This document shows, one piece after another, positions 17,743 to 27,705 of a stretch of DNA of 64,000 nt. The notes below the pieces were generated by a model. It was given only the letters and a program-made list of their open reading frames with translations, was not told where the DNA came from and made no database searches. Every line of letters begins with the position of its first letter. Positions within the stretch are counted from its first letter, which is position 1. The position numbers were made by a program, and so were the translations under genes. This DNA is from Chitinophaga filiformis (lineage in GTDB: Bacteria; Bacteroidota; Bacteroidia; Chitinophagales; Chitinophagaceae). The stretch covers positions 184,110 through 248,109 of the forward strand of contig NZ_JAKIRP010000013.1 of NCBI RefSeq assembly GCF_021646545.1. Reading direction: 5' to 3'.

Positions 17743-20700
17743 ATGAGCGCACTTTCAAAAATCAGTATATCAAGACCGGTACTGGCCGGTGTTATGTCAG
17801 TACTATTATTGTTACTCGGCATAGTTGGGTATTTCTTTCTCGGCACAAGAGAGTACCCCGTCATTGACTCACCTGTCGTTACTATTACAACAGTCTACCC
17901 GGGTGCAAGTCCGGATGTAATAGCTTCTCAGGTAACCAGACCGCTTGAAGAAGCTATAGCTGAAGCAAGCGGTATAAGGAGCATTAAATCAGTATCGCGG
18001 GAACAGACCAGTATCATTACGGCAGAATTCAATCTGAACACCGACCTGGAAGCAGCAGCCAACGACGTCAGGGATAAGGTCTCAAAATCACGTATGCAAC
18101 TGCCTACAGACATTGAGCCACCCATTGTCGAAAAATCAGGACCGCAGGAAGCACTGGTATTTATGATCGTTCAAAGCAGCACGAAAAGCCTTGAAGATAT
18201 AACCGACTTCGTCAACACCAACATTAAGGAAAGACTGCAGTCTATTCCAGGTGTACGTATCGTCAATACTTACGTGGGTAGGAAGAGAGCGATGCGGCTG
18301 AGAATGGATCCTGTAAAAATGAGCAGCTACGGAATTACTCCCGCAGATGTCCAGGCAGCGCTTCAACGCGAGAACGTGGAACTGCCCGGAGGCCGCGTAG
18401 AAGGCAATAATACAGAGGTCTCTCTCAAGACCAAAGGCCGCCTTGTTACTGAAGAAGATTTCAGCAACATGATCATTGAACAAAAGAATGGCGCTATCGT
18501 GCGATTCAGAGACATAGGAACAGCCGTCATGTCTTCAAAGAATGAGCGTACCGCCATGATCATTTACAAAGGCAGGCAGGCAAACTACAGCGTCGGAACT
18601 AACGTAAGTCCCCAAAGAGGCGCCAATTCACTGGCAATCGTTGATGAATTCAACAAACGATTTGAAGAGATCAAAAAAAATGCACCCAGAGATTATGAAA
18701 TAACACTTGGCAAAGACTTCACGGAGCTCGTACGGAACTCACTTTCTGAAGTGGAAGAAACCCTGGTACTCGCTTTCATACTGGTGTCGCTCATCATATT
18801 TGCCTTTCTCCGCGACTGGCGCAGCACGATCATTCCCCTTGTAGCGATACCGGTGTCCATCATCAGTGCATTCTTTATCATGTACATTGCCAACTTCTCT
18901 ATCAATGTACTTACACTGTTGGGCCTTGTATTGGCTATAGGCCTCGTAGTAGACGATGCCATAGTAGTGCTTGAGAACATTTACAGCAAAGTGGAAGAAG
19001 GTATGAAACCGCTTGACGCGGCAAAGAAAGGCGCTGAAGAAATTTTCTTCGCAGTTATATCTACTACCGTAACACTTGCTGCAGTATTTCTCCCAATTTT
19101 ATTCCTGGGTGGTGTTACAGGAAAATTATTTAAGGAGTTTGCAATAGTGGTAGCCGGATCCGTGATGATTTCCGCATTTGTCGCATTGACGCTTTCGCCA
19201 ATGATGAGCGCGTATCTGTTGAAGCCACATGCAAAGCATAACTGGTTCTACCAAAAAACAGAATCCTTCTTTGTTGCGTTCAACGCGCTTTACGAGCGAT
19301 CTCTTAAACGTTTTTTGCGTGTGAGATGGATAGCCTTTGTTATACTGCTTTCCTCCTTTGGACTGGCGTTCTGGCTACTTCCAAAGTTACCTTCAGAGCT
19401 GGCTCCGTTGGAAGACCGGTCAATGATCGGTGTAGCCGTAATTGCGCCTGAGGGCACCACATTTGAGAGCATGGAAGGCTACATGAAAGAGATCGGCGCC
19501 TGGGTAAAAGACTCCATACCTGATCATATGGGCGATATCTCTTATTCGGTGGTTGCAGGAGCAGTAGGCGATCTCGAACAGCCAGTGAATTCCGGGTTTG
19601 TGTGGATCTTTCTCAACAAACCAAAAGAAAGAAAAAGTCATCTTTCTCAGGCTCAGATCTATGACAAACTTGTTGCTGCTTCCGGGCGCTTCCGGAATGT
19701 GCTGATGATCCCGATCCAATTCCCTACCATCAGTACCGGGGAAAACACACAACCGGTTCAGTTTGTGCTGCAGGCTCCCGACATCAATAGCCTTACAAAA
19801 CATTTACCCGGTATGATGTCAGAAGTATACCAGAGCAGGAAGCTGATGTTTGCGGACCCCGATTTTAAAGTGAACCGCCCCGAAGTGAGCATCTCTATAG
19901 ACCGAGCCCGCGCAGCGCAATTGGGAATATCCACAGAAGAAATCGGCCGCACCCTGCAGCTTGCATTAAGTGGCAGAAGATATGGGTACTACATTTACAA
20001 CGATCGCCAATACGAAGTGATTGGCCAGCTGGACAGAAAAGACCGGTCAGCGCCGGCAGATCTTCGCTCACTCAATGTAAAATCTGCCGGCGGACAAATG
20101 GTTTCTCTTGACAACCTGGTAACATTAAAAGAAGGGGTTAGCCCCTCGGCTATCTATAGGTACAACCAGGCGTACAGTGCTACTATATCTGCCACACCGG
20201 CGCCGGGCGTTAGCCTTGGGGAAGCTGTAAAAGAGATGCAGATGATCAAGGAACGTACGCTGCCGAAGGACTTCAGATTTGAGCTGGCAGGACAAAGCCG
20301 CGACTATGCTGAAGGCAGTTCCAGTCTTAGCTATGCATTCATTTTCGCTATTATCATCATCTATCTTGTGCTCGCAGCTCAATTTGAAAGCCTGCGCGAT
20401 CCATTCATTATCCTTTTAACCGTGCCAATGGCGCTTGCCGGAGCATTACTCAGCTTATGGATAACGAATGAGACATTAAATATCTTCAGCCAGATCGGAA
20501 TTATCATGCTGATTGGGCTTATTACCAAAAACGGGATTCTGATCGTAGAATTTGCAAACCATACCAGGAAAGACGGAGCCTCGCCCATCGATGCAGCCAT
20601 CAATTCAGCCGTTTCCAGATTCAGGCCAATCCTGATGACCACCCTGGCAATGATCTTCGGCACTTTACCCATCGCATTATCGCTGGGTGCATCGTCAGGA

Positions 20701-20862
20701 AGCCGCAAGTCGCTCGGTATTGTTGTAGTAGGTGGATTGATTTTCGCAGGCCTTCTTACCCTGTATGTCATCCCTGCCATCTACTCCTATTTCTCCTATA
20801 CTCCCAAAAAAGATAAGGAAAATAAGCAGGGACATCTCATTATATCTGAAACAATTAACTAA
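17743..20862 (+). CDS. RND multidrug efflux permease (AcrB/HAE1 type)
   Basis: This 1039-residue inner-membrane proton/drug antiporter has the normal length and 12-helix topology. TM1 is near residues 10-32 (SVLLLLLGIVGYFFLGTREYP), the first porter domain opens with VTITTVYPGASPDVI, and TM4 carries the paired aspartates of the proton relay in GLVVDDAIVVLENI. The second half repeats the pattern, including FSQIGIIMLIGLITKNGILIVE and RFRPILMTTLAMIFGTLPIA. It expels hydrophobic compounds from the periplasm or membrane through the adjoining adaptor and channel. The substrate is unknown. Gene order and tight spacing (9 and 6 bp) indicate one operon. Confidence 0.95.
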   Translation: MSALSKISISRPVLAGVMSVLLLLLGIVGYFFLGTREYPVIDSPVVTITTVYPGASPDVIASQVTRPLEEAIAEASGIRSIKSVSREQTSIITAEFNLNTDLEAAANDVRDKVSKSRMQLPTDIEPPIVEKSGPQEALVFMIVQSSTKSLEDITDFVNTNIKERLQSIPGVRIVNTYVGRKRAMRLRMDPVKMSSYGITPADVQAALQRENVELPGGRVEGNNTEVSLKTKGRLVTEEDFSNMIIEQKNGAIVRFRDIGTAVMSSKNERTAMIIYKGRQANYSVGTNVSPQRGANSLAIVDEFNKRFEEIKKNAPRDYEITLGKDFTELVRNSLSEVEETLVLAFILVSLIIFAFLRDWRSTIIPLVAIPVSIISAFFIMYIANFSINVLTLLGLVLAIGLVVDDAIVVLENIYSKVEEGMKPLDAAKKGAEEIFFAVISTTVTLAAVFLPILFLGGVTGKLFKEFAIVVAGSVMISAFVALTLSPMMSAYLLKPHAKHNWFYQKTESFFVAFNALYERSLKRFLRVRWIAFVILLSSFGLAFWLLPKLPSELAPLEDRSMIGVAVIAPEGTTFESMEGYMKEIGAWVKDSIPDHMGDISYSVVAGAVGDLEQPVNSGFVWIFLNKPKERKSHLSQAQIYDKLVAASGRFRNVLMIPIQFPTISTGENTQPVQFVLQAPDINSLTKHLPGMMSEVYQSRKLMFADPDFKVNRPEVSISIDRARAAQLGISTEEIGRTLQLALSGRRYGYYIYNDRQYEVIGQLDRKDRSAPADLRSLNVKSAGGQMVSLDNLVTLKEGVSPSAIYRYNQAYSATISATPAPGVSLGEAVKEMQMIKERTLPKDFRFELAGQSRDYAEGSSSLSYAFIFAIIIIYLVLAAQFESLRDPFIILLTVPMALAGALLSLWITNETLNIFSQIGIIMLIGLITKNGILIVEFANHTRKDGASPIDAAINSAVSRFRPILMTTLAMIFGTLPIALSLGASSGSRKSLGIVVVGGLIFAGLLTLYVIPAIYSYFSYTPKKDKENKQGHLIISETIN

Positions 20863-20868
20863 CTTTTT

Positions 20869-22215
20869 ATGCTTCGAATATATCAGCGGCTTTATACCGC
20901 CATTTTGCTGTCCATCGGTTTACTATCGGGCGTACATGGCCAGTCACAATATAACCTGTCCTTAAACGAGTCTATCAGGTTGGCACTCGCCAACAACAGG
21001 ACATTGAAAGTTGATTCCATCAGTCTGTCTGTAAGCAGGGAAGAAACGCAGACAGTACGTAGCGGACTACTCCCGTCAGTAGACTTTGATGCCAATGTTA
21101 ATCACTACTTTCAAAAACCTTTGTTCTTCGGATTTGAAACCAGTCCTGTTCCCGCTTCCGACAAGATCGGCTACGGCAGATTTGGAGGTAAAGACCAGGC
21201 CAGCTTTTCGCTAACAGCTGCTGTACCACTCTACAAACCTGCCACAAAAGCCGGCGTGGAAAAAAGCAGACTGCTTGAAAAACAAAGCGTCCTCCAATAT
21301 AAAGCCACAGCCTCGGATATCGTAGCCCAGGTCAAACAGGTGTACCTGAGAATGCTGGTACTTGCGAAAAGGCTGCAATTGCAGGAAGAAAGCATAGAAA
21401 GGAACGTCCGCGCCCTGGAAGATGCCCGGTCACTCCTGGCACAGGGAAAAGCACTAAGGGTTGATACGCTGAGGGCCTATACTTCCTGGAAAAACCTGGA
21501 ACCGGATCTGCTGCGTCTTCACTATTACATCGAAGTAAGCAGACAGGAACTACGTGTTATCACCGGCCTCGACTCAGTGGAAGACTTACACCTCACAGAC
21601 ACACTCGCCTTTGACGAGCATGAATTAATACCGTCAGAGCGTGAGATATTTAATGTTGCCTTAAACAACAGACCAGCGTTAAAACTCCTGGCACTCAGGC
21701 AAACAACTGCCCGAAAAGATCTGGAAATTGCAAGAAAGGAAAAACTACCCGCTGTAAACGCAATCGGGAACTATCAGTTGCTTACACAAGCTTCTGGTTT
21801 CAAATACCATGACGCTCATTGGCCTTCTGTTTCCTTCGTAGGTATACAGACACGAATTCCGCTATTTGCGGGACATCTGCATAGATCAAAGATCAACATT
21901 GCAAAATTGCAGGAACGACAATCACTATTGCAGTACGAAGAAGCTGTAGAAAAACTGCACACACAAACGCAGGAGATAGCTGCCGCATTAAATGAAACCA
22001 GACAAAGGATACAAACGCAGGAGAACGTTGTAAGCACGGCAGAAACCAGCTACGTTTTAACGAAGTATCGGTACGAGCGGGGTGCTGCAACAAGACTCGA
22101 ACTAACAGATGCAGAGCTGGCCCTGACTACCGCCCAGTCAAACTACCTGGAAGCAGTTTTTAACTACCTCTCTGCCAGAATAAATATGAACCGTATTACT
22201 GGCTCAATTGAATAA
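20869..22215 (+). CDS. TolC-family outer-membrane efflux channel
   Basis: This 448-residue outer-membrane factor completes the tripartite pump. A signal peptide ends near VHGQSQ, followed by two copies of the OEP repeat: the first starts LSLNESIRLALANNRTLKVD and the second EREIFNVALNNRPALKLLAL. Long helical regions such as KLHTQTQEIAAALNETRQRI form the periplasmic tunnel, and ATRLELTDAELALTTAQSNY near the C-terminus is typical of the family. The length is normal. The gene lies 6 bp after the pump gene. Confidence 0.94.
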   Translation: MLRIYQRLYTAILLSIGLLSGVHGQSQYNLSLNESIRLALANNRTLKVDSISLSVSREETQTVRSGLLPSVDFDANVNHYFQKPLFFGFETSPVPASDKIGYGRFGGKDQASFSLTAAVPLYKPATKAGVEKSRLLEKQSVLQYKATASDIVAQVKQVYLRMLVLAKRLQLQEESIERNVRALEDARSLLAQGKALRVDTLRAYTSWKNLEPDLLRLHYYIEVSRQELRVITGLDSVEDLHLTDTLAFDEHELIPSEREIFNVALNNRPALKLLALRQTTARKDLEIARKEKLPAVNAIGNYQLLTQASGFKYHDAHWPSVSFVGIQTRIPLFAGHLHRSKINIAKLQERQSLLQYEEAVEKLHTQTQEIAAALNETRQRIQTQENVVSTAETSYVLTKYRYERGAATRLELTDAELALTTAQSNYLEAVFNYLSARINMNRITGSIE

Positions 22216-22225
22216 ACCATATTTT

Positions 22226-23059
22226 ATGAAAGTTACAGATATTAACGGGTACGCCTTGCTACATAATGGAATAAAGATGCCATATATAGGTCTTGGCGTA
22301 TATAAAACAAAAGATGGAAAAGAAGTGCAGGATGCGGTTACCTATGCACTGGACGCGGGTTACCGGCATATTGATACTGCTGCGGCTTACTTTAATGAAA
22401 CAGGTGTGGGCCAGGCCATCAGAAGAAGCAATACGCCAAGAGAAGACATCTTTCTCACGTCCAAAATCTGGAATAGTGATCAGGGATACGATTCGACAAT
22501 ACGCGCTTTCAACCACTCTCTCCAGCGACTCGGTACATCATACCTGGATCTTTACCTTCAGCACTGGCCCGTGAAAGGCAAATACAAAGAAACCTGGAAA
22601 GCCATGGAAACACTTTATAACGAGGGTAGAATAAAGGCTATCGGTGTCTGCAACTTCCTTCAGTTCCAACTGGAAGACCTGATGGAGACTGCAACCATCG
22701 TCCCGATGGTCAACCAGGTAGAGTTCCACCCCTTTCTCGTACAGCAGTCACTACTTGATTTCTGTAACAGGCATGATATACAGTTTGAATCATGGTTTCC
22801 GTTGATGCACGGTTTCGCATTCCAGGTTCCCGCTTTCAGGGAAATGGCACTACGGTACAACGTAACAGTAGCACAGTTGCTGCTAAGATGGAACTTACAG
22901 AAAGGCGTTGTTATCATTCCCAAGAGCATCAGAAGAGATCGAATCATTTCAAACTCACATCTGTTTCATTTTAACATCCTGCCGACTGATATGCAAAAGC
23001 TCGATGATATGGACGAAGGGCTAAGAATGGGCCCTAACCCGGCGGATTTCAACTTTTGA
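22226..23059 (+). CDS. Aldo/keto reductase
   Basis: This is a 277-residue NADPH-dependent carbonyl reductase of the (beta/alpha)8 AKR superfamily. The catalytic tetrad is visible: Asp in DAGYRHIDTAAAY, Tyr in AAAYFNE, Lys in FLTSKIW and His in LYLQHWP. The cofactor-phosphate loop is VIIPKSIRRDRIISN. The ATG at 22226 is preferred because the conserved N-terminus begins just after it; a TTG at 22208 overlaps the tolC-like gene. Its place at the end of the efflux operon, 10 bp after the channel gene, suggests a role in detoxifying reactive carbonyls alongside export. Confidence 0.93.
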   Translation: MKVTDINGYALLHNGIKMPYIGLGVYKTKDGKEVQDAVTYALDAGYRHIDTAAAYFNETGVGQAIRRSNTPREDIFLTSKIWNSDQGYDSTIRAFNHSLQRLGTSYLDLYLQHWPVKGKYKETWKAMETLYNEGRIKAIGVCNFLQFQLEDLMETATIVPMVNQVEFHPFLVQQSLLDFCNRHDIQFESWFPLMHGFAFQVPAFREMALRYNVTVAQLLLRWNLQKGVVIIPKSIRRDRIISNSHLFHFNILPTDMQKLDDMDEGLRMGPNPADFNF

Positions 23060-23150
23060 TAGCCAAGAGAAATCTTCACAAAAGAGAAGGTATCAACAAA
23101 TGAAGAATGTGAGTTGCCTAAAGGATGATAACTTCCAACAGGTACCGAAT

Positions 23151-23190
23151 AAACAGAAGGCATATCAGTTTTTTGATACGCCTTCTGTTT
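23151..23190 (+). terminator. Terminator of the efflux operon
   Basis: AAACAGAAGGCATATCA at 23151-23167 pairs with TGATACGCCTTCTGTTT at 23174-23190 with one mismatch around a 6-base, T-rich loop. It is placed about 90 bp after the last gene. Confidence 0.8.
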
Positions 23191-23381
23191 TACACTCACC
23201 GATACAGCGAAGATCTACCTCGCTCGTCAGCGGCCTAAGTCAACACCATTTGAAGAATATTCTTATTAAAACATAAAAAATTCGGCCATTAAATTAATAT
23301 AATTTAACTTCATAACTCATTATCAACGTGCTCCCCTCCCTCCTTTCTACCTATTTTTTTTAATTTTTAAAACCAAAATCG

Positions 23382-24122
23382 ATGAAGCAGTTAAGATTCT
23401 CATGTGTACTCGTTTATGCAACTGTGATAGGTTTACTGGTCGCCTGCGCTGGCGGCACCAGTGAGAAAACCACCACAGACTCCACTGCAACGGACACAGT
23501 TCCCCCAGCCGAAGAGATGCCTGTAACAGGCACCGTTGTTACAACACCTCAAAGTATGATGGTGGTAAAATTCAGGATCGCAGATTACAACAAATGGCTG
23601 CCCTCCTATGAGTCGCATGACTCCGTGCGCCTGGCGAGTAGAATACATAATTATGTAATCGGCCGTGGCGTAAAGGATTCCAATATGATACTGGTTGCTG
23701 TAAAAGTGGAGGATATGGACAAAGCAAAAGAATTTAGCAAATCACCAAACCTTAAAGAAGCCATGAAAAAAGGAGGCGTCATGGGGACCCCGACTTTCAA
23801 TTTTGTTAACATGGTGTTTCAGGACACCGTTCAGATGAGTACAGACCTTCGATCCAGCACAATGTTTACAGTGAAAGACTGGGATGCCTGGCAGAAGGCT
23901 TTCGAACAAGGTAAACAGGATAGGATGGATAATGGTATAGCTGTAAGGGCTTATGGCCATGAAGTAGACGATAACCACAAAGTAGTCGTAGTAACAGCAT
24001 TGACAGATAGCGCCAAAGCGATGGCCTATTGGAAATCGGATATGCTGAAGAAGAGAATGGCAGAGGGCGGAGTACAAGGTGAACCTGAACGTTTTCTATT
24101 CCGCGTGGTGAAACGCTACTAA
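23382..24122 (+). CDS. Lipoprotein with two tandem dimeric alpha/beta-barrel-like domains
   Basis: This 246-residue lipoprotein has a signal peptide ending in LLVACAGG, then a Thr/Ser/Pro-rich linker, then an internal duplication. The first unit (about residues 60-150) begins MMVVKFRIADYNKWLPSYES and ends GGVMGTPTFNFVN. The second (about 155-245) begins MFTVKDWDAWQKAFEQGKQD and ends GGVQGEPERFLFRVV. Each has the core V/KV-D/A-MDKAKEF-S/K order of ABM-like or DUF3764-like ferredoxin folds, in which two units normally pair to form a barrel. The duplication would let one chain form that barrel by itself. The ligand is unknown. Confidence 0.8.
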   Translation: MKQLRFSCVLVYATVIGLLVACAGGTSEKTTTDSTATDTVPPAEEMPVTGTVVTTPQSMMVVKFRIADYNKWLPSYESHDSVRLASRIHNYVIGRGVKDSNMILVAVKVEDMDKAKEFSKSPNLKEAMKKGGVMGTPTFNFVNMVFQDTVQMSTDLRSSTMFTVKDWDAWQKAFEQGKQDRMDNGIAVRAYGHEVDDNHKVVVVTALTDSAKAMAYWKSDMLKKRMAEGGVQGEPERFLFRVVKRY

Positions 24123-24197
24123 TAATAACAGCACCCCACATAAAATAGTGGGACCGTTAAACTGACTGTGGGCAAGCTAATCTCCCCCACATTTACT

Positions 24198-24241
24198 ACC
24201 AATACTAGAGCCTTCGTTACCAGCGAGGCTTTAGTATTGGT
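24198..24241. terminator. Hairpin downstream of the duplicated-domain lipoprotein
   Basis: ACCAATACTAGAGCC at 24198-24212 pairs with GGCTTTAGTATTGGT at 24227-24241 over 15 bp with one G-T pair. No long T-tract follows directly, but the position fits a terminator. The remaining ~290 bp before the next gene shows no convincing coding sequence. Confidence 0.6.
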
Positions 24242-24527
24242 CTACCCCCTTTTGATGTTCCCTGTCCCTTTTTTGTGAAAGCAGTTCCCTTAGCACCCGC
24301 TTTAAATGAATTTGCCCCTATATCACCGATATTACAATAAAGCAAGGATCTATAGTAAACTGACGGCCTCCCACCGGCAGTTCTTTTATTTGATGAATTA
24401 TTATCATCTCTTCCTCCTTGCTGTCCCAGCCCCTTAAAATCTTTTATATGCACTATGAAAGTACAGGACAGTTAAAAATGACCATTCTTTATATTTAGCT
24501 TCAGATTATTAACCAAAATTTCCCGTT

Positions 24528-27254
24528 ATGCAAAAACTGGTGCTTTTGTGCCTGGCCTTCTTTAGCTTTTTTGCCAATGTCCTTGGGCAAACGCAGGTAA
24601 CCAGCCTGCTCTGCGAGAACCGCAGCAATCCCGCCTGTGTCGATGTACCTCAGCCCCTGCTTAGCTGGCAGTTGTCTGGTAACCGGAGGAATATCCGCCA
24701 GTCAGCCTATGAACTGCGTGTCGGTGCATCTCCCAAATCGCTGAACCAGGGCAAGGAACTGGTATGGAACAGCGGTAAAATAAGCTCCGATCAATCTGTT
24801 CACGTACCTTATGGAGGTAGCCCACTTACCTCAGGTAAAAAATACTATTGGCAGGTTAGAATATGGGACGACAAGGGACAAGCGTCCGCCTGGAGTCCCG
24901 TGGCAGACTGGCAAATGGGATTACTGCAACCTGGCGACTGGAAAGCCAGCTGGATAGAACCTGGTTTTACTCAGGATAGTATTTCACGTCCTAGTCCCCT
25001 GTTCCGTAAAACATTCCAAACCGCTAAAAAGATACAATCCGCTACCGCCTATATCACCGCCCGCGGCATGTATGAGGCGCGTATTAATGGTCAGCGGGTA
25101 GGCGATGCGTTCCTCACTCCCGGATGGACCAGTTACAGGAAAAGGCTGCAATACCAGCAATATGACGTAACCAAACTGCTTCGTCAGGGAGCCAATGCCA
25201 TTGGGGCTACACTGGGCGTAGGATGGTATAGCGGCTACCTGGCCTGGGAGAACAGCAAAAACCATTTCGGGTCGAGAATAGGGCTGCTGTTCCAGTTAAA
25301 TATCCAATATACTGATGGCACTGAAGAAATGATTGTTTCCGACAACAGCTGGAAATCATCCACCGGCGGCATCCTTTATTCTGAGATCTACAACGGCGAA
25401 ACAATAGACGCCAGGAAAGACAAAGAAGGCTGGTCTGAACCCGGTTATGATGACCACAGCTGGTCCGGCGTTCAATTGAGCGCTGACAACAATAAAGATA
25501 ACCTGATCGCCACTATAAATGAACCAGTGAGAAAGCATGAACAATTCAAACCGGTAAAGATATTCACCACTCCTGCCGGCGAGAAAGTGATGGACTTTGG
25601 TCAGAACCTGGTGGGATGGGTGCAGGTACAGATGAAAGGCCGTGCGGGCGACAGTATCGTGCTTCAACATGCAGAGGTGCTGGATAAGAAAGGAAACTTC
25701 TACACAGAAAACCTGCGTAAAGCCAAACAGCAAAACACCTACATCTTCAAAGGGAGTGGTACCGAGCTTTTTGAGCCTCACTTCACTTTCCAGGGCTTCC
25801 GTTACGTTAAAGTAACTGGCTTTAACGGTGAATTAAGCCCCGATAACTTTACCGCCTTCGCGCTCTATTCTGATATGCCTGCCACCGGCGAATTCAGTTG
25901 CTCTAATCAGCTGATCAATCAATTGCAACACAATATCCAATGGGGCCAGCGCGGCAACTTCCTGGATGTTCCGACAGACTGTCCCCAACGCGACGAACGG
26001 CTTGGCTGGACAGGCGACGCCCAGGCGTTCTTCAGGACAGCAGCATACAACCGCCAGGTGAATAACTTCTTTGCCAAATGGATGAAAGACGTGGCAGCTG
26101 ACCAACGGGCCGATGGTAGTGTGCCTTTTGTTGTACCCAATGTGCTTGGACAAGGATCCATGGGCTCCGCCGGATGGGCGGACGTAGCCACTATTATTCC
26201 CTGGGGCATGTACCTGACTTATGCAGATAAGCGTTCACTGGAACAGCAATATCCCAGTATGAAAGCCTGGGTGGAATATATTCATAAACAAAGTCCGCAG
26301 GACCTCTGGAACACGGGTTTCCATTTCGGCGACTGGCTGTTTTACCACCCCGATGACGACCTGGATGGACGAGCCGCTATCACTGACAAATATCTCATCG
26401 CACAATGTTTCTATGCCCATTCCACACAACTGCTCATCAATGCAGCACAGGTATTGGGTAAAACAGCTGACGTGACTGAATATACAGCCCTGCTGCAACG
26501 CATCAAAGCAGCGTTCTTAAAAGAATATGTTACACCGAACGGTCGTCTGGTATCCAGCTCGCAGACAGCTTATGTGCTGGCCTTAAATTTTGATATGCTG
26601 CCGGAAAACCTGCGGGAACAGGCTGCCGACCGCTTAGTGGAGAACATCAAAAGTTACAACAACCACCTTACCACGGGCTTCCTGGGTACACCATATCTGT
26701 GTCACGTTTTAAGCCGTTTTGGGCATCTGGATATGGCTTATACGCTGTTACTACAGGATACCTATCCTTCGTGGTTGTATCCTGTTAAAATGGGCGCTAC
26801 GACTATCTGGGAAAGATGGAATGGACAAAAACCAGATCATACCTTTGAAAATGCGGGTATGAACTCATTTAATCACTATGCTTACGGTGCTATTGGTGAT
26901 TGGATGTATCGGGTTACTGCGGGGATTGATACTAAAGAAGATGCTCCCGGATATCGTCAGATTATTATCAGGCCACGCCCGGGAGGTTCTCTTACACAGG
27001 CGACTGGTACCTTACAGACTTATTATGGGCAGATCAAGTCTTCATGGCAATTGCAGAACGGTCAGTTTGTGCTGGATGTGGAGATACCGGCTAATACGAC
27101 GGCTACTGTTTATATGCCGGTGAAAAGTGGTGGTGTGATAATGGAAAATGGGAAAGCGGTTAGTGAGCAAAAGGACATACGGATGGTTAGTGGTGATAAG
27201 GAGCAGGGGCTGGAAATTGGGTCTGGGAAATATCATTTTACGACGACATTGTAA
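24528..27254 (+). CDS. GH78 alpha-L-rhamnosidase, secreted
   Basis: This 908-residue enzyme releases terminal L-rhamnose from plant polysaccharides and glycosides. The signal peptide is QKLVLLCLAFFSFFANVLGQ. Domains in order: an Ig-like N-terminal domain (LLSWQLSGNRRNIRQSAYEL), a beta-jellyroll (ASWIEPGFTQDSI and GMYEARINGQRVGD), a concanavalin-like region (KVMDFGQNLVGWVQVQMKG), the (alpha/alpha)6 catalytic barrel, and a C-terminal beta domain. The catalytic-acid region is PTDCPQRDERLGWTGDAQAF, and ERWNGQ and MNSFNHYAYGAIGDW are further family motifs. The length is normal for GH78. It stands alone, without SusC/D genes nearby. Confidence 0.95.
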   Translation: MQKLVLLCLAFFSFFANVLGQTQVTSLLCENRSNPACVDVPQPLLSWQLSGNRRNIRQSAYELRVGASPKSLNQGKELVWNSGKISSDQSVHVPYGGSPLTSGKKYYWQVRIWDDKGQASAWSPVADWQMGLLQPGDWKASWIEPGFTQDSISRPSPLFRKTFQTAKKIQSATAYITARGMYEARINGQRVGDAFLTPGWTSYRKRLQYQQYDVTKLLRQGANAIGATLGVGWYSGYLAWENSKNHFGSRIGLLFQLNIQYTDGTEEMIVSDNSWKSSTGGILYSEIYNGETIDARKDKEGWSEPGYDDHSWSGVQLSADNNKDNLIATINEPVRKHEQFKPVKIFTTPAGEKVMDFGQNLVGWVQVQMKGRAGDSIVLQHAEVLDKKGNFYTENLRKAKQQNTYIFKGSGTELFEPHFTFQGFRYVKVTGFNGELSPDNFTAFALYSDMPATGEFSCSNQLINQLQHNIQWGQRGNFLDVPTDCPQRDERLGWTGDAQAFFRTAAYNRQVNNFFAKWMKDVAADQRADGSVPFVVPNVLGQGSMGSAGWADVATIIPWGMYLTYADKRSLEQQYPSMKAWVEYIHKQSPQDLWNTGFHFGDWLFYHPDDDLDGRAAITDKYLIAQCFYAHSTQLLINAAQVLGKTADVTEYTALLQRIKAAFLKEYVTPNGRLVSSSQTAYVLALNFDMLPENLREQAADRLVENIKSYNNHLTTGFLGTPYLCHVLSRFGHLDMAYTLLLQDTYPSWLYPVKMGATTIWERWNGQKPDHTFENAGMNSFNHYAYGAIGDWMYRVTAGIDTKEDAPGYRQIIIRPRPGGSLTQATGTLQTYYGQIKSSWQLQNGQFVLDVEIPANTTATVYMPVKSGGVIMENGKAVSEQKDIRMVSGDKEQGLEIGSGKYHFTTTL

Positions 27255-27296
27255 GACGACTCGGTTACTTAGTTGTCTGTCAGTTAAAGCTACGAA

Positions 27297-27342
27297 TTAA
27301 AAAGCCACACAGTCGTTTCTAATAACGGCTGTGTAGCTTTTT
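27297..27342. terminator. Bidirectional terminator between GH78 and the Rhs operon
   Basis: AAAAAGCCACACAGTCGTT at 27299-27317 pairs with 27323-27341, with two mismatches, around a short loop. T-tracts occur on both strands. It closes the plus-strand rhamnosidase gene and the long minus-strand operon that ends at 27388. Confidence 0.8.
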
Positions 27343-27387
27343 ATAAATTATAAGAGTCCTTCCATTGTTATTTAACTATAAAATACT

Positions 27388-27690
27388 TTAAAAATACCAT
27401 CCACCTTCAGTTTCAGGAGTTGAGAAAGCATATCCATAGAAGCTCAGAAATAAAATTACGCCGACCAATACCAACGCGGCTCCTATAAATAAAAAATACC
27501 TAAACAATCTAACCCTATTTCTTCTAAAAAAAAGACAAGTCAACACATAAAGTATTCCGCAGAATACAAGCGCCATTCCAAAATAATCATAATAAAAGGG
27601 TATTTCGTCCAAAAAAGAGGTAGCATAAAGAGCTGATACCAGTATCGGCACGAAAACTAATACTGTTAAAGTAAGAATTTGTTTTTTCAT
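27388..27690 (-). CDS. Three-helix membrane protein, candidate immunity protein to the Rhs toxin
   Basis: This 100-residue protein has three predicted membrane helices: ILTLTVLVFVPILVSALYA, YFGMALVFCGILYVLTCLFF, and YFLFIGAALVLVGVILFLSF. No family was recognised. It begins 15 bp after the stop codon of the 2889-residue Rhs protein and is the last gene of the operon, which is where polymorphic-toxin loci keep the immunity gene. Like the toxin tip it is AT-rich compared with the rest of the operon, as expected for a toxin/immunity cassette exchanged as a unit. The immunity role is inferred from position only. A membrane location would suit a toxin that acts on the membrane or in the periplasm. 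Confidence 0.75.
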   Translation of the reverse strand: MKKQILTLTVLVFVPILVSALYATSFLDEIPFYYDYFGMALVFCGILYVLTCLFFRRNRVRLFRYFLFIGAALVLVGVILFLSFYGYAFSTPETEGGWYF

Positions 27691-27705
27691 TATCTATCTT
27701 GATCC

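Noticed and set aside
24217..24453. 78-codon minus-strand frame between the duplicated-domain lipoprotein and GH78
   Set aside because: Low-complexity basic translation, overlaps a terminator hairpin, no family.
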